DNA from: Pseudobutyrivibrio ruminis CF1b
Lineage (GTDB): Bacteria > Bacillota > Clostridia > Lachnospirales > Lachnospiraceae
NCBI RefSeq assembly: GCF_000424005.1
Contig: NZ_AUJB01000011.1
Coordinates: forward strand, 1 to 64,000
Direction: 5' to 3'
DNA: 64,000 nucleotides
The position numbers were made by a program, and so were the translations under genes. The first letter of the stretch is position 1. Each line of letters begins with the position of its first letter. Below are positions 35,437-43,750 of this stretch, in pieces. A model generated the notes under the pieces. It was given only the letters and a program-made list of their open reading frames with translations, searched no databases and was not told the origin of the DNA.

Positions 35437-36675
35437 ATGGGAAAATTACTTAGAGTATTGGGGAATTGTATAATCATTTTGGTTATTGCAGCATGTCTGC
35501 CACTGGCTATTCCAAGGGCAATGGGAATGCAGGAATATAACGTCATTACAGGGTCAATGACTCCTGAAATACCAATAGGGTCTATAGTGTACGTTAAGCC
35601 TGTTGATTTTAATTCGCTGTCAGTGGGGGATATTATTGCCTTTGATGTGGGAGCAAGTGTGGTTACCCATAGAATAGTTGAGGTAGACGCTGAAAAAAAT
35701 ACACTGACTACAAAGGGAGATGCAAATCCGGCTAACGATTTCATGCCTGTGTCATATACTAATGTCAGAGGAAAAGTTGTTGCCCATTATCCTTTTATAG
35801 GAAATGTGGCTGCAATTATTTCAGAGACTACAGGTAAGATAGGGGCCTTTATCGTCCTTATTGTTGGTGTGCTTCTTTCAAATATTGGTGAGAAGAAGAA
35901 AAAGACTGATGATGAAGAAATCAAAAAGGGCATTAATCCTACAATAATACTTATCACAGGTCTTGTAATTGTGTTTGGCTCTGTAGGTGGATTTATCTAT
36001 ATTTACATGGGATACCAGAAGTCCAACGATTTATATGATTCGTTAGAGCAGACCTACGTTACAAAAGCTGACAATCAGGTGCAGCAGGTGCCATGGCAGG
36101 AGATGATAGATGTGGACATTGCTGCTTTGCAGAACATTAATCCTGATGTGGCTGGCTGGATTTATATAGAAGGAACAGACATCAGTTATCCAATAATGTT
36201 TTCTGGTGATGACGAAAAATATCTTCGCACCACTATAGATAAAGAATACGCTACAGCTGGCAGTATTTTTTTAGAGGGATATAATCTGAAAGATTTTAGT
36301 GACAGTCACAATATAATATACGGTCACAACATGAGAAATCTTTCCATGTTTGGAAAATTGAGATACTACAAGTCAGAGGAAAATTTCTATGACGAGCACA
36401 AATATTTCCAGATTATCACTCCAACTGGAAAGATGAGATATGAAATCTTTTCTTATTTTGATACAGAACCAGCTTCATGGGTTTACACCGTTCCGTATTA
36501 TGATAATCCAGAGTTTCAGGAGTATATTAACAATTTAAATAAGCATTCTTATAGGAAGCTTTCAATTGCTGAAAACGTTACTTCTGCAGACAAAGTTATT
36601 ACCCTTTCTACCTGTTCTGCCCAGGAAATGAGATTTACTCTACACGGTTATTTAATTGATGAAAATTTGTACTAA
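35437..36675 (+). CDS. Fusion of SipW-type signal peptidase and class B sortase
   Basis: This 412-residue membrane protein joins two maturation enzymes. TM1 (about 9-27) is followed by an S26B, SipW/ER-type signal peptidase domain. That domain has S40 in ITGSMTPEIPIGS, H78 in VVTHRIVEV and acidic residues D95/D101; the His in place of Lys marks the ER type. TM2 (about 133-149), a Lys-rich cytoplasmic loop and TM3 (about 168-191) lead back outside. The class B sortase domain (about 215-412) has H297 (IIYGHN), C393 (TLSTC) and R399. Both active sites would face outward. It could cut SipW-type signals and anchor (G/N)PxTGD proteins encoded beside it. It has its own promoter and no ribosome site. 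Confidence 0.9.
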   Translation: MGKLLRVLGNCIIILVIAACLPLAIPRAMGMQEYNVITGSMTPEIPIGSIVYVKPVDFNSLSVGDIIAFDVGASVVTHRIVEVDAEKNTLTTKGDANPANDFMPVSYTNVRGKVVAHYPFIGNVAAIISETTGKIGAFIVLIVGVLLSNIGEKKKKTDDEEIKKGINPTIILITGLVIVFGSVGGFIYIYMGYQKSNDLYDSLEQTYVTKADNQVQQVPWQEMIDVDIAALQNINPDVAGWIYIEGTDISYPIMFSGDDEKYLRTTIDKEYATAGSIFLEGYNLKDFSDSHNIIYGHNMRNLSMFGKLRYYKSEENFYDEHKYFQIITPTGKMRYEIFSYFDTEPASWVYTVPYYDNPEFQEYINNLNKHSYRKLSIAENVTSADKVITLSTCSAQEMRFTLHGYLIDENLY

Positions 36676-36689
36676 AGTTTTATTTATAA

Positions 36690-36735
36690 CTACCGATAAT
36701 CATGATAACGAAATTGTAGTGAGGTTATTCGGTAG
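36690..36735 (+). promoter_or_regulatory. Hairpin next to the ribosome site of the coiled-coil gene
   Basis: CTACCGA (36690-36696) pairs with TCGGTAG (36729-36735), and ATAAC with GTTAT, leaving GA on both sides of the loop. The right arm runs into AGGAG (36734-36738), so folding may limit translation of the gene at 36747. It may be a degenerate relative of the double-GA elements, but this is weak. Confidence 0.4.
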
Positions 36736-36746
36736 GAGATTAGTAC

Positions 36747-38393
36747 ATGGGTAAGAAAGTTATTAAGGTGTTAAAAGGTGTTGCGATTACAGGCTCAGCA
36801 GCCGCAGGGGTATCAGTTTTAGGAGATGCAAATTTGGCATATGCTCAGAGCCTGGAAGAAAATGTTGTAGAGCAGACATTAGAAGAAACAGTTGTTGAAA
36901 CAACTTTGGAAGTTCAGACAGAACTTAATCAGTTCAACACATACACTTATGAAACTGTTGAGAGTGCTGAGGAAGCAATCGCTGAGGCTGAGGTTCAGAT
37001 TACAGAGACAGAGGCTGAAAAAGCAGAAGCAGTGGCTGAGATGGAATCTGTACAGCAGGAAATCGATTTATCAGTTGAAGAGCAGGCATCAGTTCAGAGC
37101 CAGCTTGACACAGCTGTAAATGAAAAGGCTACTCTTCAGCAGGAGATGGCTGACAGAAAAGAGGCGTACGAGGAAGCAGGATATGCAACTGCAGGACTTG
37201 ATGAGCAGCAGGTAGTTGTAGATGAGAAAATAATAGAAGAAACAGCTGTAAGAACTCAGCTTGATGAGGCAAACAAGGATCTTACAGTGGATAATTACTA
37301 TAAGAATCAGGGCCGTGTGTTAGCAAAAGACATGATTCTTTACAAGCTGATTCTCACAGGGGAAGTTAGCGCAGAGGATGCAGACAAGGTTGTTTTCGGT
37401 GAGAACTTCAATCACGACTACGTAGGAAAGCACTACTGTGTTAAGTATGTAAAAATAATTGATGGCGAGCCAGTATATATCGAGAGATATTTCGATTATG
37501 TAACCTGCGATGAGGAAGGAAATTCTTTATATCAGGGACTTGTTGAGAATGAAAATGATTCATCAATTGTTGCAGGAATTAACGTAGTTGAAAAGACTCC
37601 TACATATAAGGTATGGAAAGAGGATTCACATAAGGTTTCTACTTACGACAAAAATGTGACTGGAATGATTAAGAACCAGAAAGTATTTGGATACACTTTC
37701 CATGCAGCACAGCGCGATGAGCAGGCAGGATGGTACGCTGAGGAAGGCCAGCAGGCAAAGGGAGTTGAATGGTACACTCAGAAGCAGTATCAGCAGGATG
37801 CAGCTAATCGTAATGAATATAAAGATTTTGTGGAAACAGCTACAACTACAATTTCCACTCTTGATGAGAAAATTGCAGAGCTTACAGCTACACTTTCTAA
37901 TATTACAAATCAAATCAATTACCTTTGTGAAGATATTGAAGATATTCAGGTCGAAATCCAGGAATATGATAATAAAATAAAGTATTTAAAGGACAAGGTG
38001 GATGCTCTTGGTGACAGAATCCAGGAGATTATGGCAGGACAGCAGGCTCAGCAGGTAAAGAACGATGTGACAACACCAGTGGCAGCTACAAGAACTATTG
38101 AGGAGGCTGCAGTTCCAGCATATGTTCAGACAATCCAGCCTGTTCAGGCTATCCAACCTGTTCAGACAATCCAGCCTATTCAGTCTATACAGGAAGTTCA
38201 GGTTCCACTTGCAGTAGTGGATGTTGAGATGGAGGATGATGTAGTAGAGACTGTTACAATCCAGGAACAGGAAGTAGCAATGGCAGGAGAAAATACAAGA
38301 CATATGGCTGTCTGGAATGGCTCTACACTTCCATTACTTGGCGCTATAGCTGGATTTATCGGTATCACAAAAGTAAAGAGAAATGAAAACTAA
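36747..38393 (+). CDS. Secreted coiled-coil surface protein with central domain
   Basis: The 548-residue protein has a signal peptide ending near AYAQS. A first Glu/Ala-rich coiled coil (about 70-180) is followed by a central domain of about 190 residues rich in Tyr, Lys and Val, with two Cys. A second coiled coil (about 358-430) comes next. A short Gln-Pro-Val repeat, (I)QPVQ(A/T), about five times near 455-480, leads to VPLAVV. The end is a hydrophobic segment and a KVKRNEN tail. There is no recognisable sorting motif. The paired helices around a domain suggest a rigid hairpin that displays the central domain away from the membrane. I do not recognise the family. Confidence 0.6.
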   Translation: MGKKVIKVLKGVAITGSAAAGVSVLGDANLAYAQSLEENVVEQTLEETVVETTLEVQTELNQFNTYTYETVESAEEAIAEAEVQITETEAEKAEAVAEMESVQQEIDLSVEEQASVQSQLDTAVNEKATLQQEMADRKEAYEEAGYATAGLDEQQVVVDEKIIEETAVRTQLDEANKDLTVDNYYKNQGRVLAKDMILYKLILTGEVSAEDADKVVFGENFNHDYVGKHYCVKYVKIIDGEPVYIERYFDYVTCDEEGNSLYQGLVENENDSSIVAGINVVEKTPTYKVWKEDSHKVSTYDKNVTGMIKNQKVFGYTFHAAQRDEQAGWYAEEGQQAKGVEWYTQKQYQQDAANRNEYKDFVETATTTISTLDEKIAELTATLSNITNQINYLCEDIEDIQVEIQEYDNKIKYLKDKVDALGDRIQEIMAGQQAQQVKNDVTTPVAATRTIEEAAVPAYVQTIQPVQAIQPVQTIQPIQSIQEVQVPLAVVDVEMEDDVVETVTIQEQEVAMAGENTRHMAVWNGSTLPLLGAIAGFIGITKVKRNEN

Positions 38394-38412
38394 TATAAGT
38401 AGATAAAATAAT

Positions 38413-38460
38413 ATGACCAGCTCCCAGGATTGATAATCTAAGGGGCTGGTCATTTTCTAT
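38413..38460 (+). terminator. Terminator closing surface unit III
   Basis: ATGACCAGC (38413-38421) pairs with GCTGGTCAT (38445-38453), followed by TTTTCT. It may serve both this gene and the opposing gene at 38457. Confidence 0.75.
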
Positions 38461-39050
38461 GAAATCTTTTCTAATATTGAATTCTTAAAGTATAAAGAGC
38501 TTTGCTCCACCTGATTCTTCAGTAAATCAAGCTTTGCATCCATTTCTTTTTGCTTATAGCACTTTGCAAGCAATGTGTAGGATTCGCTTATATCAGTGCC
38601 AGTTCCTACAGCAAATTCTAAAACTGTGATAACATCATCGATTCTGTCTGCCTCAAAAAGTGCCTCAGCATATTTGTTAAGGAGAACAGTAGCTCTGTCG
38701 TAGTCATCGCCGATTTTACTCATAGTTTCATAATTTGGCCCTCCATAGGTAAGCTTCAGGTCTGTATTTGTGACTCTTGTAAGGTTAAGAAGCTTATGAG
38801 TAGACAATTCTTTTAATTCATTTTCTATGGCAATAACTTCCTCGTCATTACTAAAATTTAATGGAAATTTCTCTATTGGAATGGTAATATATCTTAGATT
38901 AGATATATCTTTTGCAGGGGTTATATTTGCCTGACGTTCTTTTTCCCAGAATTCAGCTTCCTCCTGCTCACGTTTAGCATTCAAATGATGCAGGCGGATA
39001 GATAAAAGAACTAAAAATAAAAGGATAAACGGTAAAAGAGGAAAGCCCAT
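38457..39050 (-). CDS. Membrane-anchored TPR-like protein, function unknown
   Basis: The 197-residue protein has one N-terminal membrane segment (about 2-20), a charged helical stretch, and a soluble part. The C-terminal half (about 120-190) is helical, with repeated AEALFEADRIDDVITVL-like pairs that resemble tetratricopeptide repeats. The start is the ATG at 39050, behind AGGAG. A longer in-frame form to 39113 has no ribosome site. It is divergent from the tiny gene at 39093. Probably a protein-protein interaction factor at the inner membrane face. Confidence 0.6.
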   Translation of the reverse strand: MGFPLLPFILLFLVLLSIRLHHLNAKREQEEAEFWEKERQANITPAKDISNLRYITIPIEKFPLNFSNDEEVIAIENELKELSTHKLLNLTRVTNTDLKLTYGGPNYETMSKIGDDYDRATVLLNKYAEALFEADRIDDVITVLEFAVGTGTDISESYTLLAKCYKQKEMDAKLDLLKNQVEQSSLYFKNSILEKIS

Positions 39051-39092
39051 AGCGGTCACTCCTTTGCTTATAGAAGTTAACGAGGTACGAAT

Positions 39093-39194
39093 ATGAAACG
39101 CAGTAAAAAACATCAGATTATAGCAAGCATCGTATTAGTGGTAGTAGTGCTTAGTATGCTTATCACCACAATCGCAGCTGCATTTATAATTTAA
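39093..39194 (+). CDS. 33-residue single-span membrane peptide
   Basis: The reading frame gives a basic start (MKRSKKHQ) followed by a continuous hydrophobic segment to the end. GAGG lies 7 bp before the ATG. It is 46 bp upstream of the VanW-like gene and divergent from the TPR-like gene. Similar tiny membrane proteins are common in Firmicutes, but I cannot assign a role. It is short enough to be missed by automatic annotation. Confidence 0.55.
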   Translation: MKRSKKHQIIASIVLVVVVLSMLITTIAAAFII

Positions 39195-39240
39195 TTCTAG
39201 TTTTTGTAAAATATAAAGTCAATTACGAGGCGTTATTGTT

Positions 39241-40878
39241 ATGAAAAAAAAGTTAATATCATTACTACTGGCATCTTCAATTATTGCGGTATCCCCTGTC
39301 ACAGCCTACGCTGATGAGGTGTCCGACGAAGAGCTTGCAAACGAAGAGGCAGAAGCTATTGAAGAAGAGGTAGTCACAGACAACAGAATCATCCCAAATG
39401 GTATCAGTATCGGCGGTACAGACGTATCAGGTAAGACTGTTACAGAAGCTGAGGATGTAGTTAATAATTATTTTGCAGATTACGACAGCAAAGTCTTTAC
39501 ACTTTCAGCCAATGGCCAGACTTTCACAGCTACAGGAAAGGACCTTTGCATTGGAGCAAAGAATCCAGAGGTTGTTGAAAAGGCAGCTACTTACGGTTCT
39601 ACAGGAAATTTCGCAGAGAGATTTAAAGCCAGCAAGGATTTAGAGGATGGCAGAGGAAAGGATTTCCCTCTCTCTTTAGGAGCAGATGAAAAGGGCATAG
39701 AGTTCTATTTAAATGGAGCATCAGCTCAGGTTAATGATGTCGCCAGCGACGATTATCTTACACGTGAGAATGGTCAGTTTGTTTTCCATGAAGGTAAGGC
39801 TGGTGTTGTTGTTCAGATTCCTGAGTCAGCGGCGCTTTTAGAGAATTATATCGAGAACGACTGGGATGGCAGTGATGCCACAGTTGAACTTGTCACTGAG
39901 GTTAAGGAGCCTAGGGGAAGCAAGGAAGAGCTTGCTGAGATTAAGGATTTACTTGGCTCATTCACTACAGACTACAGCTCATCATCCAAGGCCAGAAAAA
40001 ATAACGTGGCCAACGGTGTTGGTTTTATAGATGGAACCATTCTTTACCCGGGAGACGAGTTCTCAGTACTTAACTGCATCACACCATTCACAGCTGAAAA
40101 TGGATATATGCTTGCAGGTTCTTATGAGAACGGCACTACAGTAGAGACATACGGCGGTGGTATCTGCCAGGTATCTACCACTCTTTACGGAGCAGTTCGT
40201 GAGGCTGAGCTTGGAATCGTTACAAGAAGCTCACATTCAATGATTGTTACTTATGTAAAGCCTTCTCAGGATGCAGCTATTTCAGAGTCTGGTGGTAAGG
40301 ATTTCCAGATTGTAAACAACAAAAACTATCCTATATATATAGAAGGTTACTGTGATGGCAGCAATGCCTACTTCAATATCTACGGCAAGGAAGAGGATGA
40401 CCCAGGTCACTCAGTTGCCTATGAGACAGAAGTTACAGGTGTAAATGTTCAGAACACTACATGGGTAGGCGACCCTAATGTACCACTTGGCAAGATGACT
40501 ACTACAGTTGGCGGCCACACAGGTTACACAGCACGCCTTTGGAAGATTGTTTATGAGAACGGCCAGGAAGTTAGCCGCGACGTATACAATAACAGTAAAT
40601 ACAATCCTTCAAACAGAACAGTTACTGTAGGTCTTGCATCAGAGGATCCAAACCTTTCATATGCAATGCTTCAGGCAATTGCCACACAGGATGTAAATAT
40701 AATTGCAAACGCCATTGCGACTTACGCACCAGGTGTTGCAAATTCCACACCATTTATTATTACACCAAAGTATCAGGTGACAAATGCACAGCCAGCTGCT
40801 GATGCTGCAGCACCAGCCACTGATACAACTGCAGCCCCAGACGCTAATACAGCACCAGCTGCAGCACCTGCAAACTAG
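39241..40878 (+). CDS. VanW-family secreted protein with peptidoglycan-binding-like domain
   Basis: The 545-residue protein has a signal peptide ending near AYA. A PG_binding_4-like domain follows (about 50-235). The VanW domain lies near 245-385 and contains the hallmark NVANGVGFIDGTILYPGDEFS and GGGICQVSTTLY motifs. The C-terminus is a low-complexity Ala/Pro/Thr tail. VanW-like proteins are thought to act at the cell wall, but their chemistry is unknown. Despite the name there is no vancomycin-resistance operon here. It ends 20 bp before the PurM-like gene. Confidence 0.85.
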   Translation: MKKKLISLLLASSIIAVSPVTAYADEVSDEELANEEAEAIEEEVVTDNRIIPNGISIGGTDVSGKTVTEAEDVVNNYFADYDSKVFTLSANGQTFTATGKDLCIGAKNPEVVEKAATYGSTGNFAERFKASKDLEDGRGKDFPLSLGADEKGIEFYLNGASAQVNDVASDDYLTRENGQFVFHEGKAGVVVQIPESAALLENYIENDWDGSDATVELVTEVKEPRGSKEELAEIKDLLGSFTTDYSSSSKARKNNVANGVGFIDGTILYPGDEFSVLNCITPFTAENGYMLAGSYENGTTVETYGGGICQVSTTLYGAVREAELGIVTRSSHSMIVTYVKPSQDAAISESGGKDFQIVNNKNYPIYIEGYCDGSNAYFNIYGKEEDDPGHSVAYETEVTGVNVQNTTWVGDPNVPLGKMTTTVGGHTGYTARLWKIVYENGQEVSRDVYNNSKYNPSNRTVTVGLASEDPNLSYAMLQAIATQDVNIIANAIATYAPGVANSTPFIITPKYQVTNAQPAADAAAPATDTTAAPDANTAPAAAPAN

Positions 40879-40898
40879 CACAAATTTAGGACTTACTT

Positions 40899-41882
40899 AT
40901 GGAAATTGGAAAGTTACCAGAGAGTGTGTTAAAACGCTCTGTTATTAAACAATTGCATGTAAAAAGACCTGAGGTGGGAAATGGCCCATCTATCGGTGAA
41001 GACTGCGCTACAGTTCAGATTGGTCCAGATGAGGAGATGGTTTTATCTACAGATCCTATTACTGGCACAGCTTCTGATATTGGAGAGCTGGCAGTGACTA
41101 TTTCTGTCAACGATTTGGCCAGCGCCGGAGCAGAGCCTATCGGTATTCTTCTTACAGTTCTTCTTACACCTCGTATGCGCGAAGCTAAGCTTAAGCACAT
41201 CATGGAACAGGTGGACGCTGCATGTAAGCGTTACAATGTTCAGGTTATCGGAGGTCACACAGAAGTTACAGAGGCAGTTAATCAGCCACTTATTTCTGTT
41301 ACAGCTGTAGGTAAGGTAAAGAAAGGCCAGATGGTTTCTACAGGCGGAGCCAAGCCTGACATGGATATCGTACTTACAAAGTGGATTGGCCTTGAAGGCA
41401 CATCTATCATCGCAAAGGACCACGAAGAGGAGCTTCTTACAAGATTGCCACAGTCCCTTATTGATACAGCTAAGGGCTTTGACCAGTACCTCAGTGTTCT
41501 TCCAGAAAGCAGAATCGCTGTGGAGCACGGTGTAGCTGCTATGCACGATGTTACAGAAGGTGGTATCTTTGGAGCACTTTGGGAGATGGGAGAGGCTTCC
41601 GGAGTAGGTCTTGATATTGATTTGAAAGCAATCCCTGTTAAACAGGAGACTATAGAAGTATGCGAGTTCTTTGGAATTAACCCTTACGAGCTTATATCAT
41701 CTGGAGCAATGCTTATCGCTACAAATGATGGAAATGGATTGGTTCGTAAATTAGCGGACGCGGGGGTAGCATCCGCCATTATCGGGAAGTCCAACTCTAC
41801 AAACGACAAACGTGTTCTGAATGGTGATGAAGTCCGTTTCTTAGAACCACCAAAATCAGACGCATTATACAGTGTAAATTAA
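40899..41882 (+). CDS. AIR synthase-related (PurM/HypE-like) protein
   Basis: The 327-residue protein has the PurM N-terminal fold with SIGEDCATVQIG, VNDLASAGAEP and GGHTEVTE motifs, and a C-terminal PurM domain. It resembles HypE-like ATP-binding enzymes but lacks the PRHGC-type C-terminal cysteine tail of HypE. It is unlikely to be PurM itself, because no purine genes are nearby. Its substrate is unknown. An RNA-like hairpin follows, then an Lrp regulator and an aminotransferase in the same direction. Confidence 0.78.
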   Translation: MEIGKLPESVLKRSVIKQLHVKRPEVGNGPSIGEDCATVQIGPDEEMVLSTDPITGTASDIGELAVTISVNDLASAGAEPIGILLTVLLTPRMREAKLKHIMEQVDAACKRYNVQVIGGHTEVTEAVNQPLISVTAVGKVKKGQMVSTGGAKPDMDIVLTKWIGLEGTSIIAKDHEEELLTRLPQSLIDTAKGFDQYLSVLPESRIAVEHGVAAMHDVTEGGIFGALWEMGEASGVGLDIDLKAIPVKQETIEVCEFFGINPYELISSGAMLIATNDGNGLVRKLADAGVASAIIGKSNSTNDKRVLNGDEVRFLEPPKSDALYSVN

Positions 41883-41890
41883 CAGGATGA

Positions 41891-41975
41891 ACCAGTAGCT
41901 AACAAGCTATTAGATTTCCTAAGCGAGACATGTTAGTCGAGCGGGGAAATACTAATGCTTGTTAGTGTAACTGGT
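41891..41975 (+). ncRNA. Intergenic hairpin with conserved double-GA core, copy B
   Basis: ACCAGT (41891-41896) pairs with ACTGGT (41970-41975), and CTAACAAGC (41899-41907) with GCTTGTTAG (41957-41965). The core at 41915-41949 has the order TTTCCTAAGCGA, GAC, loop ATGTTA, GTC, GAGCGGGGAAA. The 17-mer GAGACATGTTAGTCGAG recurs in copy C. It lies 22 nt before the Lrp gene. Confidence 0.65.
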
Positions 41976-41997
41976 GGATTAGAAAGGGGATTTTATT

Positions 41998-42480
41998 ATG
42001 AGAGAGAAGATTTTAACTTATATTGAACATAACAGCAGAATTGACCTTGCAGATCTTGCTATGATGCTTGGCACAGATGAAGCTACTATCATGAATGAGC
42101 TTGAGGCTATGGAAAATGAGCACGTAATCTGCGGTTATCCTACACTTATCAACTGGGAAAAAGCTAGTGTAGAGAAGGTTTCAGCTCTTATCGAAGTTCG
42201 TGTTACTCCACAGAGAGGAATGGGTTTTGACAAGGTTGCTGAGCGCATCTACAACTATCCAGAGGTTGATGCTGTTTATCTTATTTCGGGAAGCTATGAT
42301 TTCATGGTTTCTATCGAGGGACATACACTTAGAGAGGTGGCAGACTTCGTTTCTGCAAAGCTTTCTCCGCTTGACTCAGTGCTTTCTACACAGACCAACT
42401 TTGTATTAAAGAAGTACAAGGATCATGGTATTATCATGGCAGAAAAGCATGTTGATGAGAGGGAGAAGGTGAGCTTATGA
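41998..42480 (+). CDS. Lrp/AsnC-family transcriptional regulator
   Basis: The 160-residue protein has an N-terminal winged helix-turn-helix (about 1-60) and a RAM effector-binding domain (about 65-140) with VTPQRG and YLISGSYDF motifs. Such regulators sense amino acids. The aminotransferase gene overlaps its stop by 4 bp (ATGA), so the regulator probably controls or responds to that enzyme's metabolite. AGGGG precedes the ATG. Confidence 0.9.
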   Translation: MREKILTYIEHNSRIDLADLAMMLGTDEATIMNELEAMENEHVICGYPTLINWEKASVEKVSALIEVRVTPQRGMGFDKVAERIYNYPEVDAVYLISGSYDFMVSIEGHTLREVADFVSAKLSPLDSVLSTQTNFVLKKYKDHGIIMAEKHVDEREKVSL

Positions 42481-43646
42481 GAAACCCTCTGAATAAAACT
42501 ATTACTTCAATCAAGCCTTCGGGCATTAGAAAGTTTTTCGATATTGTGGCAGAGATGCCAGATGCAATTTCACTTGGTGTAGGCGAGCCTGATTTCGATA
42601 CACCATGGAAGGTTAGAGATGAGGCTATCTATTCTCTTGAGAGAGGCCGTACTTTCTATACTTCAAACTCAGGTTTGAAGGAGCTAAGAATCGAGATTGC
42701 TGATTTCTTAAAACGTCACTACGACCTTCACTATGATCCGCTTACAGAAATGCTTATGACTGTTGGTGGTTCTGAGGGTATTGACGTGGCACTTCGTGCA
42801 ATGCTTGATCCAGGCGATGAGGTTCTTATTCCTCAGCCTAGCTACGTTTCATACGAGCCTTGTACAATTCTTGCAGGTGGTGTTCCAGTAGCTATCAATC
42901 TTAAGGAGGAGAATGAATTCCGTCTTAAGCCAGAGGAATTAGAGGCTGCCATTACAGACAAGACAAAGATTCTTATCATGCCATTCCCTAACAATCCAAC
43001 AGGTGCTGTTATGGAAAAGGCAGATTTAGAGCCAATCGTAGAACTTGTTAAGAAATACGATTTGTTTGTTCTTACAGATGAGATTTACGGTGAGCTTACT
43101 TACACTGGAGAGGGACATGTTTCTATTGCATCTTTCCCAGGAATGAAGGAGCGCACTATCTATATCAATGGTTTTTCTAAGAGCCATGCCATGACTGGAT
43201 GGCGATTAGGATATGTTTGTGCACCGGCAGAAATAGTTCAGCAGATGACAAAAATCCATCAGTTTGCTATTATGTGTGCACCAACAACAAGTCAGTATGC
43301 AGCTGTTACTGCTATACGAGACTGCGACGAGGACGTTGCCAACATGCGCGAGGAGTACAACGACAGACGTCGTTACCTTGTAAACCGCTTCAAGAAAATG
43401 GGAATCAAATGCTTTGAGCCTTACGGAGCATTCTACATTTTTCCATCTATTGCAGAGTTTGGTATGTCATCAGAAGAATTCTGTACACGTCTTCTTAAGG
43501 AAAAGGAAGTTGCCGTAGTACCGGGCACAGCTTTCGGCGAAAGCGGAGAGGGCAATGTGCGTATTTCCTACGCCTACTCCCTTGAAAACCTGAAGAAGGC
43601 CATGGATCGTATAGAAGAATTTATTAGAGAGTTGAGAAATAATTAA
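42477..43646 (+). CDS. PLP-dependent class I/II aminotransferase
   Basis: The 389-residue fold type I enzyme shows NPTGAVM, the TDEIYG segment and the catalytic lysine in the GFSKSHAMTGWRLGY motif. An arginine near the C-terminus (NVRISY) would bind the substrate carboxylate. It resembles aspartate/aromatic or alanine-type aminotransferases. The coupled Lrp-type regulator favours an amino-acid substrate, but which one cannot be told. Length is normal for the family. Confidence 0.92.
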   Translation: MRNPLNKTITSIKPSGIRKFFDIVAEMPDAISLGVGEPDFDTPWKVRDEAIYSLERGRTFYTSNSGLKELRIEIADFLKRHYDLHYDPLTEMLMTVGGSEGIDVALRAMLDPGDEVLIPQPSYVSYEPCTILAGGVPVAINLKEENEFRLKPEELEAAITDKTKILIMPFPNNPTGAVMEKADLEPIVELVKKYDLFVLTDEIYGELTYTGEGHVSIASFPGMKERTIYINGFSKSHAMTGWRLGYVCAPAEIVQQMTKIHQFAIMCAPTTSQYAAVTAIRDCDEDVANMREEYNDRRRYLVNRFKKMGIKCFEPYGAFYIFPSIAEFGMSSEEFCTRLLKEKEVAVVPGTAFGESGEGNVRISYAYSLENLKKAMDRIEEFIRELRNN

Positions 43647-43650
43647 GGAG

Positions 43651-43738
43651 CAAAAACTAATTAACAATGTAATGGCATTCTGAACGAGACATGTTAGTCG
43701 AGAGAGGAATGACTATTCATTGTTAATGTAAGTTTTTG
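43651..43738 (+). ncRNA. Intergenic hairpin with conserved double-GA core, copy C
   Basis: CAAAAACT (43651-43658) pairs with AGTTTTTG (43731-43738), and TTAACAATG with CATTGTTAA. The core has the order GCATTCTGAACGA, GAC, loop ATGTTA, GTC, GAGAGAGGAATG. The stem differs from copy B while the core is kept. It fills nearly all of the gap before trmL. Confidence 0.65.
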
Positions 43739-43750
43739 AGCAAAGACTAT

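Noticed and set aside
39241-40878. Vancomycin resistance gene
   Set aside because: The VanW domain alone does not give resistance, and no vanH/A/X-like genes are present.
41043-41546. 167-residue minus-strand open frame
   Set aside because: It lies wholly inside the PurM-like gene on the other strand and is Cys/His-rich in a way typical of shadow translation.
41891-41975. Integron attC site or MITE
   Set aside because: The stems of the three copies are unrelated and only the core is kept, with no target duplication; this suits an RNA motif better.
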